Positions 5,795-12,677 of a stretch of 12,677 nt of DNA are shown here, piece by piece. The stretch is taken from positions 1-12,677 of the forward strand of contig DGEC01000076.1 in assembly GCA_002385745.1 (NCBI GenBank), in the 5' to 3' direction. This DNA is from Firmicutes bacterium UBA3936 (GTDB lineage Bacteria > Bacillota > Dethiobacteria > Dethiobacterales > Dethiobacteraceae). A program made the translations under genes and the position numbers. Below the pieces are notes generated by a model. It worked only from the letters and a program-made list of their open reading frames with translations, made no database searches and was not told where the DNA came from. The number at the start of each line of letters is the position of its first letter. Position 1 is the stretch's first letter.

Positions 5795-8119
5795 ATGGCT
5801 GTACACGATGTTAGAGAAGAAATCCTGCAGCAGGTAAAGGCCATACTGATTATTGCCCTGGCTGCACTGGCCCTGGCTGCATTGCTTTTCCCGGGACAAA
5901 CCGGTGAAATCGGCAAATTCATTAATAATGTAATCCGCATGCTTACGGGCGAAGTATCTGTAATATTGCCAATACTTGTGGCAGTCAACGGACTGTTGAA
6001 CATACTCCCCTGGGAAATTCCCAACCTCGGCCAGAGAAAAGCAGGTGTTCTGTTAATTTTTCTCATTTTGCTGGTCTACGCCCACCTTGAATTAATGACC
6101 GGAAATTTGGAAATCGTTCAGGATATGATAAAAGAGGCGGGAATCTACCGGACCAGCTTCCGGCTCGGGCTGCAGCAGCAGGGCGGAGGAGTGGCGGGAG
6201 CACTGCTTTCACTTGCACTCTATTTCCTGCTGCGCGACCTCGGCAGCCGTATTATTCTTCTCGCCCTGTTTGTTATTGCCTTCATACTCATTACCAATAT
6301 ATCCCTGACCAGTCTGTTCCGTACGGCATGGCGCTGCCTGTCAATGCTGGCGCGCTTTTTCTGGCGGGTGTTTAAAAAAACCGGCCGGTTTCTTGCCGGG
6401 CCGGCAAGGACCGAGACTGCGGCCGCAACGGAAAAAGCGGCTGCTGAACCTGCTTCCGAACAACCGGATAATAAACAACTGAGTTTTAATTACTATCAGG
6501 ATGAAAAAGATGCCAAAGAAGAAGCAAAGGAGACAGGCAAACAGGAAATAGCCCCTTTGGAGGTAACCGGAAGCGCTCAGCAAAAAGCCAGGCAAGCCGC
6601 AATTGATTTCCCTGCAGAAGCAAAGAGCGGACAGGCTGGCACCGGTCCTGCGGCAGCCGCTCCTTCCCCGGGCAAAGGAACATATGTTTTGCCATCGGTT
6701 GATCTTTTAACAAAAAAACCTGTTTTAAGAGATGCCAAAGCCCAAAAAACAATAGCTGAAAGGGCAAAAATCCTGGAAAGAACACTGCAAAGTTTTGGCG
6801 TCAGTGCCCGTGTAACAAATGCCCTGGCAGGGCCGACCGTTACCCGCTATGAACTCCAGCCGGAAAGAGGCGTTAAAGTAAGTAAAATCGTTGCTCTGGC
6901 CGATGATTTGGCCTTAAACCTTGCAGCACCCGATGTTCGCATCGAAGCGCCAATCCCCGGCAAAGCGGCAGTGGGTATAGAAGTGCCGAACAAAGTAATT
7001 GCCCCTGTTTACCTGCGCGAAGTTCTGGAAGACGATAATTTTGTCAATTCCGCTTCCGTTCTGACTGTAGCCCTGGGGAAAGATATAACAGGAAATCCGG
7101 TAATTGCCGACTTGATGAAAATGCCCCATCTTTTAATAGCCGGCTCTACAGGCTCCGGAAAGAGTGTCTGTATAAATGTCATAGTTACCAGTATCCTATT
7201 TAAGGCCCGGCCGTCAGAAGTAAAATTTGTTATGATAGACCCAAAAGTAGTGGAGCTGAGCAATTTTAACGGGATACCGCATCTTTTAATGCCCGTTGTC
7301 ACCAGCGCCAAACGCGCGTCCATGGCTCTCAAAAACATGGTCAAGGAAATGACCAGGCGCTATGAATTTTTTGCCCAGGAAAGCGTCCGTGACATACACA
7401 GTTATAACGACAAGAAACTCAAGCAGAACGAAGAAGACAAAATGCTGCCTTTTATAGTCGTCATTATTGACGAGCTGGCTGATTTAATGATGGTGGCCGC
7501 TGCGGACGTGGAGGATTCCATCGCCCGCCTGGCTCAAATGTCCCGCGCCGCAGGCATACATTTGGTTATTGCCACACAGCGCCCATCCGTTGATGTTATA
7601 ACAGGTGTAATCAAGGCAAATATCACCTCCCGGATCGCCTTTGCCGTCTCCTCGCAGGCAGATTCCCGCACTATCCTGGACATGGGCGGTGCAGAAAAGC
7701 TGCTCGGCCGCGGCGACGCCCTCTTTCACCCCCTGGGGCAGTCAAAACCATTCCGTATCCAGGGAGCCTTCATAAACGAGCAAGAACTGCAAAAGTTGCT
7801 GCAGTTTATTAAGAATCAGGCCGAGCCCGAATATGAGGAAAACTTTTTCCCGGAAGAAAATGAAGAAGAGGTTGACTACGAAGAAGATGAATTGCTTCCG
7901 GAGGCGCTAATGCTTTTTGCCCAGGCCGGCACGGCTTCCATTTCACTCTTGCAAAGACGTTTGAGAATCGGTTACACAAGGGCGGCTCGGCTGGTTGACG
8001 ACATGGAAAGACGCGGTTTTGTGGGACAGTTTGAGGGAAGTAAAGCCAGGGAAGTTTTAGTTACACCGGAACAGGTCAAAAAAATGTTTTTCGAAGGTGA
8101 AAATAAAAACAATCTGTAA
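5795..8119 (+). CDS. spoIIIE: DNA translocase SpoIIIE/FtsK
   Basis: This is a membrane-anchored hexameric ATPase that pumps chromosomal DNA through the division or sporulation septum. The 774-residue protein has four to five N-terminal membrane segments (about 16-33, 53-72, 83-99, 133-168), a charged Ala/Glu/Lys-rich linker (about 190-300), and the RecA-like motor. Walker A is GSTGSGKS at 450-457 and Walker B is VVIIDE ending at Asp559-Glu560. An acidic stretch (EEENEEEVDYEEDE-like, about 685-705) is followed by the C-terminal winged-helix gamma domain (about 705-770) with SISLLQRRLRIGYTRAARLV, which reads chromosome polarity sequences. ATG 5795 is preferred, with GAGGTG just upstream; a GTG at 5783 would add four residues. 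Gene order after tepA-ylzJ favours SpoIIIE over a division-only FtsK, but the sequence does not strictly separate them. Confidence 0.96.
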   Translation: MAVHDVREEILQQVKAILIIALAALALAALLFPGQTGEIGKFINNVIRMLTGEVSVILPILVAVNGLLNILPWEIPNLGQRKAGVLLIFLILLVYAHLELMTGNLEIVQDMIKEAGIYRTSFRLGLQQQGGGVAGALLSLALYFLLRDLGSRIILLALFVIAFILITNISLTSLFRTAWRCLSMLARFFWRVFKKTGRFLAGPARTETAAATEKAAAEPASEQPDNKQLSFNYYQDEKDAKEEAKETGKQEIAPLEVTGSAQQKARQAAIDFPAEAKSGQAGTGPAAAAPSPGKGTYVLPSVDLLTKKPVLRDAKAQKTIAERAKILERTLQSFGVSARVTNALAGPTVTRYELQPERGVKVSKIVALADDLALNLAAPDVRIEAPIPGKAAVGIEVPNKVIAPVYLREVLEDDNFVNSASVLTVALGKDITGNPVIADLMKMPHLLIAGSTGSGKSVCINVIVTSILFKARPSEVKFVMIDPKVVELSNFNGIPHLLMPVVTSAKRASMALKNMVKEMTRRYEFFAQESVRDIHSYNDKKLKQNEEDKMLPFIVVIIDELADLMMVAAADVEDSIARLAQMSRAAGIHLVIATQRPSVDVITGVIKANITSRIAFAVSSQADSRTILDMGGAEKLLGRGDALFHPLGQSKPFRIQGAFINEQELQKLLQFIKNQAEPEYEENFFPEENEEEVDYEEDELLPEALMLFAQAGTASISLLQRRLRIGYTRAARLVDDMERRGFVGQFEGSKAREVLVTPEQVKKMFFEGENKNNL

Positions 8120-8131
8120 GGTGGGTTTACA

Positions 8132-8956
8132 ATGGCCGGTATTGGTCAGGAATTGCGCCGTACCCGGGAGCAACTTGGGCTTTCCATCGAAGATATCAGC
8201 TCGCGAACCATGATACCCAAAAAATACCTTGTTGCTTTGGAAGAAGGAAATTTTAAGGCCTTCCCGGGTGAAGTTTATTTAAAGGGAGCACTTCGCCAAT
8301 ATTCCGCAGAACTGAAACTAAATCCCAAAGAAATGCTCGAACGTTACTACAGGGAAAAAGAACCCGTCTTTGCAGAGAAAGAAGCAAAAGAAGATGCAAA
8401 AGAAAATATTCAAGAAACCATAAGACAGAAACGCTACCCAAGTCGAAGAGTTAGAATAAAAACCGGTCGGGTCATCCTTTTGCTGATTTTGCTGTTAATC
8501 ATTACTTATACCGTCTATACTGTGGCGAACCGTGAAGGCGGGCCCATGTCCGCACCACCGCCAGGCAGCGGTAGCGAAGATGAAAATCTGCCTCCCGGGG
8601 GAGAGCCTGAACCGGAACCCGGCGAACCGGATGATACGCCTGAATTTCCCGTGTCTCCGCCGGTGGTAATTGAGCGGGACAGCACAAGCACCGGCATTCG
8701 TTTTCTGGTTAGCAACACTGATATTATTCAGGCAGAAATTTCTTTTTCAGCACGCTGCTGGATCCGCATCCTTGCAGACGGAGAAAAAATATTTGAGGGG
8801 ACGCTGACGGCGGGGGAGAAGAATATCACGTCCGCTTGGGAGGAAATTGTCATCAGATTGGGTTATCCGCCTGCCGCAGCAATAAATGTCAACGGAGAGG
8901 CCGTTGAACTTCCTGATATAGTGAGCCCCTATACCCTGACTATTGCAAAAAAATAA
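8132..8956 (+). CDS. rodZ: RodZ-like membrane HTH protein
   Basis: RodZ proteins link MreB filaments to the membrane in cell-shape control. The 274-residue protein has an N-terminal XRE-like helix-turn-helix (about 4-65, including LGLSIEDISSRTMIPKKYL), a charged segment (66-110), one membrane span (about 113-132, VILLLILLLIITYTVYTVA), a Pro/Glu/Gly-rich extracytoplasmic linker (137-178), and a C-terminal beta-rich DUF4115 domain (about 185-272) with CWIRILADGEKIFEGTL. AAGGTGGG (8118-8124) precedes ATG 8132. It starts 12 bases after spoIIIE, so the two are probably co-transcribed. In B. subtilis several ymf genes separate spoIIIE from rodZ; here they are absent. A strong terminator follows. 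Confidence 0.92.
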   Translation: MAGIGQELRRTREQLGLSIEDISSRTMIPKKYLVALEEGNFKAFPGEVYLKGALRQYSAELKLNPKEMLERYYREKEPVFAEKEAKEDAKENIQETIRQKRYPSRRVRIKTGRVILLLILLLIITYTVYTVANREGGPMSAPPPGSGSEDENLPPGGEPEPEPGEPDDTPEFPVSPPVVIERDSTSTGIRFLVSNTDIIQAEISFSARCWIRILADGEKIFEGTLTAGEKNITSAWEEIVIRLGYPPAAAINVNGEAVELPDIVSPYTLTIAKK

Positions 8957-8963
8957 ATTCACC

Positions 8964-8988
8964 GCGCTGCCAGCACAGCGCTTTTTTT
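8964..8988 (+). terminator. Rho-independent terminator after rodZ
   Basis: GCGCTG (8964-8969) pairs with CAGCGC (8976-8981) around a 6-base loop and is followed by seven T residues (8982-8988). It begins 8 bases after the rodZ stop and closes the spoIIIE-rodZ transcript. Confidence 0.9.
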
Positions 8989-8997
8989 ATAATTGTT

Positions 8998-9026
8998 TTG
9001 ACATCCCGGAGCCGCTGGGCTATACT
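8998..9026 (+). promoter_or_regulatory. SigA-type promoter of rimO
   Basis: A perfect TTGACA (8998-9003) is separated by 17 bases from TATACT (9021-9026), one mismatch from consensus. Transcription should begin near 9033, about 39 bases before the rimO start. It lies directly after the rodZ terminator. Confidence 0.87.
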
Positions 9027-9071
9027 GAATAACTGTCAGAATATATTGCTGTTAAATATGGAGGTAAATAA

Positions 9072-10403
9072 ATGCCCGGGCCAATTAATGTTGCCATCGT
9101 TTCCCTGGGGTGCGCAAAAAATCTGGTTGACAGTGAATCCGTCTCTGCTTTGCTAATCGAGGAAAATTTTCACCTTGTAACCGATTTGGCCGAAGCCGAT
9201 GTAATCATTGTCAATACCTGCGGCTTTATTGACAGCGCTAAGGAAGAATCAATAGTAAAACTGTTGGAAATGGCCGCCTACAAACAAAAGAAATGTCGCG
9301 TACTTTTAGCTGCCGGATGCCTGGCACAGCGCTACGGAAAGGAGTTGCTTGAGCAAATGCCGGAAATTGACGGCATATTCGGCACCAATGATTTGTCTGT
9401 CGCCGCCCTGGCCATACGCCGTGCCCTGGCAGGCAAACGGCCGGTTTATTTGCAGGGAAAATATTCCCTGCCCGATGATGCTCCCCGCCTTCTGTCCACA
9501 CCGGGGCACACTGCTTATTTGAAAATAGCCGAAGGTTGCAGCAACCGCTGTACGTATTGCGCCATCCCCGCCATCCGGGGCCCCTATCGCAGCCGCAGTG
9601 TCTCTGCCCTTGTCGCGGAAGCAAGCAGCCTGGCGGAAAAAGGTGTAAAGGAATTAAACCTTATTGCCCAGGACATTACTTTGTACGGCAGCGACCTTGG
9701 AGAGGAAGGCGGCTTGCCCCTGCTATTGGAAAAGCTGGCCGGAATCAGCGGCATAAAGTGGCTGCGATTGCTATACGCCTACCCTGAAAGAGTTGATACA
9801 GGCATTATTGAAATCATGGCAGATAATGATAAGATATGTCATTACCTCGATTTGCCCATGCAGCACGGTTCCAACCGCATACTCAAGCAAATGGGCAGAA
9901 AAACGACCTCGGACAGCCTATTGTCGCTGCTTGCAAGACTGCGCAGTAAAGTAAAAGATATTGTTCTGCGTTCTTCATTTATTGTCGGCTTCCCCGGCGA
10001 AACGGACAATGATTTTAAGCAACTGCTTTCATTCCTGGAGGAAGCCTGCCTTGACAGGGCGGTTTTCTTTGCTTATTCCCGGGAGGAAGGCACTCCTGCC
10101 GCCCGCCTGCCCGATCAGGTGCCGCAGCATATTAAAAGGGAAAGGCTGGAGGCTGCTCTTTCTCTGCAAAGCAGCATCGCGGAAAGAAAGCAGAAGGCTC
10201 TTGTGGGCAGCTGTTTTGAAGCTATTGTGGACGGGCTGTCCGCTCAGGATCCCGGCTATATGCTCCTGCGCACTTACATGCAGGCACCGGAAGTTGATGG
10301 GTATATCAGAGTACGCAATAACGGAGCAAAGGCAGGCACAGTTTTACCGGTTAAAATAACAGGTTATGAGGGCTATGACCTGCTTGGCGAAATAATGCAG
10401 TAG
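9072..10403 (+). CDS. rimO: Ribosomal protein S12 methylthiotransferase RimO
   Basis: RimO is a radical-SAM enzyme with two iron-sulfur clusters that adds a methylthio group to a conserved aspartate of ribosomal protein S12. The 443-residue protein has the N-terminal UPF0004 cluster cysteines Cys14 (SLGCAKNLVDSE), Cys50 (VNTCGFIDSAKEESI) and Cys83 (AAGCLAQRY). The radical-SAM CxxxCxxC is at Cys156, Cys160 and Cys163. It then has LPMQHGSNRILKQMGR and SSFIVGFPGET, and a C-terminal TRAM domain (about 378-443). The SLGCAKNLVDSE opening favours RimO over the tRNA enzyme MiaB. GGAGG (9060-9064) precedes ATG 9072. It has its own promoter; no clear terminator is seen after it, so readthrough into the next gene is possible. 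Confidence 0.95.
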   Translation: MPGPINVAIVSLGCAKNLVDSESVSALLIEENFHLVTDLAEADVIIVNTCGFIDSAKEESIVKLLEMAAYKQKKCRVLLAAGCLAQRYGKELLEQMPEIDGIFGTNDLSVAALAIRRALAGKRPVYLQGKYSLPDDAPRLLSTPGHTAYLKIAEGCSNRCTYCAIPAIRGPYRSRSVSALVAEASSLAEKGVKELNLIAQDITLYGSDLGEEGGLPLLLEKLAGISGIKWLRLLYAYPERVDTGIIEIMADNDKICHYLDLPMQHGSNRILKQMGRKTTSDSLLSLLARLRSKVKDIVLRSSFIVGFPGETDNDFKQLLSFLEEACLDRAVFFAYSREEGTPAARLPDQVPQHIKRERLEAALSLQSSIAERKQKALVGSCFEAIVDGLSAQDPGYMLLRTYMQAPEVDGYIRVRNNGAKAGTVLPVKITGYEGYDLLGEIMQ

Positions 10404-10488
10404 CTGCGAATCACCGGCACTTCTTGCCTATATGTCAAATTTGCATTTATTTTTGCGTGTTTTTCAAATTTTTACATTTGTTTTCCGG

Positions 10489-10517
10489 TTGGCACAGCCA
10501 GGTTGCTGTGCTATAAT
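10489..10517 (+). promoter_or_regulatory. SigA promoter with extended -10 and a dyad in the spacer
   Basis: TTGGCA (10489-10494) and a perfect TATAAT (10512-10517) are 17 bases apart, and TG at 10509-10510 gives an extended -10. Transcription should begin near 10524. The spacer holds GCACAGC (10492-10498) and GCTGTGC (10505-10511), perfect complements around six bases. The dyad reaches from the end of the -35 box to the edge of the -10 box. A protein bound there would block RNA polymerase, so it is a likely repressor operator, though this is inference. Confidence 0.82.
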
Positions 10518-10524
10518 TATTTTA

Positions 10525-10538
10525 TGTAAACTAATACA
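10525..10538 (+). promoter_or_regulatory. cre-like / TGTA-N6-TACA palindrome near the transcription start
   Basis: TGTA (10525-10528) and TACA (10535-10538) flank six bases at the predicted +1. With the preceding A the site fits the relaxed CcpA cre pattern (WTGNAANCGNWNNCW) except for the G of the central CG, which is T here. That central CG matters for CcpA, so binding is doubtful. Another repressor or chance is equally possible. Confidence 0.3.
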
Positions 10539-10557
10539 AGCCGGAAAGGACGATAAA

Positions 10558-11091
10558 ATGAAAAAATTCAAGTGGCAGGCCGCTGTCGTTGCCTTTTCCC
10601 TGACACTGGCACTGGCTTACTTTGCAATATCAGCAATACAACGGCAAACAATCAATAAACCGTTGTCCGAACGTCTCCGGGAAATTGCCGGGGTCATGAA
10701 AGTAGAGCTGAGCAAAGAAAATAAACGGCAATTAGTTATGGTTGACCTTGACTATGTTGATAATTTGTCCGAAACATGGCAGTTAATTAATGAAAGAACA
10801 GCCGCCATCCTTGGGCCCGGCAATTACCGCTTGCTGATTAAGGATAGGCGCAGCCCCGGGCTTGTGCAGGTTTATAACACCGTACACTTTGCTCTTTACG
10901 AAGGAGAGATGAAGGGCAATTTTACGGCTATGGCAAGAGAAGTTGAAAAAACACTGAACTCTGCAGCCGTAGATGAATACCGCCTCTTTGTTGACGGAAG
11001 CAATATTTATCTGCAAATGAAAAACGGTGAGGATTACCTGTTGGCTGTGATTGATCGCAAAAGCCGGATTAAGGAAGGTGAGCAGGCATGA
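10558..11091 (+). CDS. Unrecognised single-pass membrane protein paired with the FtsH-like protease
   Basis: I do not recognise this 177-residue protein. It begins with MKKFKWQ and one hydrophobic segment (about 8-26), which is either a membrane anchor or an uncleaved signal, so most of it should lie outside the cytoplasm. The rest (about 40-170) alternates likely strands and helices and seems to contain two similar halves, with YRLLIKD (95-101) and YRLFVDG (143-149) at matching points. No cysteine, metal-binding or catalytic motif stands out. ATG 10558 is chosen because AAGGA (10546-10550) precedes it and the promoter's start point near 10524 excludes the longer frame from 10432. Its last four bases overlap the protease start (ATGA), so translation is probably coupled. 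An adaptor, inhibitor, sensor or substrate of that protease is the natural guess. Confidence 0.85.
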   Translation: MKKFKWQAAVVAFSLTLALAYFAISAIQRQTINKPLSERLREIAGVMKVELSKENKRQLVMVDLDYVDNLSETWQLINERTAAILGPGNYRLLIKDRRSPGLVQVYNTVHFALYEGEMKGNFTAMAREVEKTLNSAAVDEYRLFVDGSNIYLQMKNGEDYLLAVIDRKSRIKEGEQA

Positions 11092-12578
11092 AAAAAGAAA
11101 TAGCCCTTGGAGCTGCTTCCGCCCTCCTAATCGTACTGATCTGGCACGGAGTAAACATATTGCCTTTGCTTTTTTTCTTCTTTTTATTAGGTAGCATGTA
11201 TTATTTTTTTATAATAAAAAACGGCCCTGAGAATACCCGGTTTAATATTCTTGAAAAAGAAAGCGTTTCGGTACAGGTAGATTTCTCTAGCATAGGCGGG
11301 CAAAAAACCGCCAAAAAAGAATTACTGGAAGCTTTGGATTTTGTTCGCCATCCGGAGCGGGTTGCCAGGATGGGCATCCGTCCGCTGAAAGGAATTTTGC
11401 TGGTGGGGCCGCCGGGAACGGGTAAAACTTTGCTGGCCAAGGCTGCTGCAACTTATACTGATTCTGTTTTTCTGGCAGCCAGCGGTTCCGAATTTATTGA
11501 AATGTACGCCGGTGTCGGTGCCCAGCGCGTGCGGCAAATTTTCAGCAAAGCCCGCAGCATGGCAGCCAGGAACAAAAAGAAAAGTGCCATAATTTTTATT
11601 GATGAAATAGAAATATTGGGCGGCAGTCGGGGCAGCCATACTTCCCACCATGAATATGATCAGACATTAAACCAGCTGCTTGTGGAAATGGATGGGATTA
11701 CTGAGGACAGCAATGTCCGTATTTTACTGATTGGCGCAACCAACAGGGCCGATATGCTTGACAAAGCTTTACTGCGCCCGGGACGTTTCGACCGCATTGT
11801 CCCTGTGGAATTGCCGGACAAAGAAGACAGGGAAGAAATCCTCGGCCTTTACGTGGCCAATAAACCACTGGCGGATGACGTAGAACTCGGCCGTCTGGCC
11901 GGCGAAACATTTGGCTTCTCCGGGGCCCACCTTGAAAGCCTTGCCAATGAGGCGGCAATTCTGGCCATGCGAGAAGGATGTGAAAAAATTTGCCAGCGGC
12001 ATTTTAGCGAGGCTATTGACAAGGTAATCATGGGCGAGAAACTGGAACGCAAGCCTGTTAAAGAAGAAATGAGACGCATTGCCGTCCATGAGATCGGACA
12101 TGCCGTTATCAGCGAAATAATAAATCCCGGTTCCGTATCCGCTGTCACGACAACGCCGCGGGGAAAAGCGCTCGGTTACACACGGCAAAGCCCGCAAAAT
12201 GACAGCTATCTATATACAAAGGATTACCTGAACGGGCAAATTGCAGTTTTACTGGCAGGCGCCGCAGCAGAAGAGATTGTTTTTGGCAGCAGGTCAACGG
12301 GAGCAGCCGGTGATTACAAACAGGCCGTTGACATCGCCAGGCAGTTAATAGCTTGCGGGATGTCTTCACTGGGCGTGGTTTCTGTGGAAAATTTGCCGGG
12401 CGATCTTTTGCACAAAGAATTACAGAAATTAATTGTTGAACAGGAAGAAAAGGTGAAAAAGTTGCTTGGTGAAAACAGGATACTCATCAACAGGCTGGCG
12501 GAAAACCTGCTTGCGGAGGAAAAAATAGGTGGAGATATCCTGCGTTTGCTAATGAAAGAGGAGGGACTGGTTGCCTAA
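11088..12578 (+). CDS. Short FtsH-like membrane AAA+ zinc metalloprotease
   Basis: FtsH proteases pull membrane and cytosolic proteins through an ATP-driven pore into a zinc protease chamber. The 496-residue protein has two adjacent hydrophobic segments (about 5-20 and 24-44) with almost no loop, where FtsH normally has an extracytoplasmic domain of about 70-100 residues. The AAA part shows Walker A GPPGTGKT (107-114), Walker B IIFIDE (Asp172, Glu173) and the second region of homology ATNRADMLDKALLRPGRFDR (217-236). The protease part has HEIGH (334-338) and the expected third zinc ligand Asp409 in STGAAGDY. So both activities should be intact. The pore-loop motif is MYAGVG rather than the usual MFVGVG. 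Ordinary FtsH is about 600-650 residues, so this is a paralogue-like short form, not a proven housekeeping FtsH. GGAAGGTG precedes ATG 11088. Confidence 0.88.
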   Translation: MKKEIALGAASALLIVLIWHGVNILPLLFFFFLLGSMYYFFIIKNGPENTRFNILEKESVSVQVDFSSIGGQKTAKKELLEALDFVRHPERVARMGIRPLKGILLVGPPGTGKTLLAKAAATYTDSVFLAASGSEFIEMYAGVGAQRVRQIFSKARSMAARNKKKSAIIFIDEIEILGGSRGSHTSHHEYDQTLNQLLVEMDGITEDSNVRILLIGATNRADMLDKALLRPGRFDRIVPVELPDKEDREEILGLYVANKPLADDVELGRLAGETFGFSGAHLESLANEAAILAMREGCEKICQRHFSEAIDKVIMGEKLERKPVKEEMRRIAVHEIGHAVISEIINPGSVSAVTTTPRGKALGYTRQSPQNDSYLYTKDYLNGQIAVLLAGAAAEEIVFGSRSTGAAGDYKQAVDIARQLIACGMSSLGVVSVENLPGDLLHKELQKLIVEQEEKVKKLLGENRILINRLAENLLAEEKIGGDILRLLMKEEGLVA

Positions 12579-12604
12579 GGCGGGACAACAATTTAAATAA
12601 TATG

Positions 12605-12630
12605 GGACAGGATTGAGGCCTGTCCTTTTT
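12605..12630 (+). terminator. Rho-independent terminator after the FtsH-like gene
   Basis: GGACAGG (12605-12611) pairs perfectly with CCTGTCC (12619-12625) around a 7-base loop, followed by five T residues (12626-12630). It closes the two-gene unit. The remaining bases to 12677 show no gene or clear signal. Confidence 0.9.
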
Positions 12631-12677
12631 AGATTGCATTTGGCTGCTCTAAACGTTAGTGTAAAATTACTTTAGGT

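Noticed and set aside
6380..6412. GGCCGG / CCGGCC complementary runs inside spoIIIE
   Set aside because: They lie in coding sequence for a low-complexity linker rich in Ala, Gly and Pro. The symmetry is likely compositional.
8521..8670. Pro/Glu repeats in rodZ as a possible tandem-repeat element
   Set aside because: Such linkers are common between the membrane span and the DUF4115 domain of RodZ proteins. No exact DNA repeat unit is seen.
9961..10359. A 132-codon + strand frame inside rimO
   Set aside because: It overlaps the radical-SAM and TRAM part of rimO in another frame and shows no domain of its own.
10432..10557. Longer N-terminus for the unknown membrane protein
   Set aside because: It would be encoded across the promoter. 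ATG 10558 has a good ribosome binding site and gives a clean membrane anchor.
11769..12197. A 142-codon - strand frame opposite the FtsH-like gene
   Set aside because: It covers the conserved AAA and HEIGH regions on the other strand. It is explained by codon bias of the real gene.
1..12677. CRISPR arrays, insertion sequences, tRNA or rRNA genes
   Set aside because: No regularly spaced repeats, transposase motifs, flanking target duplications or RNA-gene signatures were found. Gene order is that of a conserved core locus.

Overview
The window looks like a chromosomal housekeeping stretch from a spore-forming, low-to-mid GC Firmicute, most likely a Clostridia-type bacterium. Three things point there. 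The gene order dapA - RNase J - tepA (ClpP-like) - ylzJ - spoIIIE - rodZ matches the order known from Bacillus subtilis (dapA-rnjB-tepA-ylzJ-spoIIIE ... rodZ). Starts are preceded by strong GGAGG-type ribosome binding sites. The promoters are near-consensus SigA boxes. The species cannot be named from the sequence alone. All genes lie on the + strand and the region is almost fully coding. There is no mobile element, tRNA, rRNA or CRISPR array.

Layout. Positions 1-60 hold a possible tail of an upstream gene and a good promoter. dapA (lysine/diaminopimelate synthesis) follows and ends in its own terminator. Next come RNase J (RNA decay), a short gap with two inverted repeats, the ClpP-family protein TepA and the small YlzJ-like protein, closed by a strong hairpin. 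Then come a short Na+/phosphate-cotransporter family protein and undecaprenyl-diphosphatase (UppP, cell-wall lipid carrier recycling). Both sit at a position that is empty in the B. subtilis order. SpoIIIE/FtsK (DNA translocase) and a RodZ-like membrane HTH protein (cell shape) follow, closed by a terminator. rimO (ribosomal protein S12 methylthiotransferase) has its own near-perfect promoter.

The last part, about 10489-12630, is the least ordinary. A well-formed promoter carries a 7-bp dyad between its -35 and -10 boxes. It drives an unrecognised single-pass membrane protein whose stop codon overlaps the start of a short FtsH-like membrane AAA+ zinc protease. That protease keeps all its catalytic residues but has essentially no extracytoplasmic domain. 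The pair ends in its own terminator, so it looks like a self-contained, regulated two-gene unit. The unknown protein may be an adaptor, substrate or replacement sensor domain for the protease. This is the best candidate here for an undescribed system, but its function is inference.

Most of the other genes act at the envelope or in basic metabolism: peptidoglycan precursor supply (DapA, UppP), shape (RodZ), chromosome movement through the septum (SpoIIIE), membrane proteolysis (FtsH-like), RNA turnover (RNase J) and ribosome modification (RimO).
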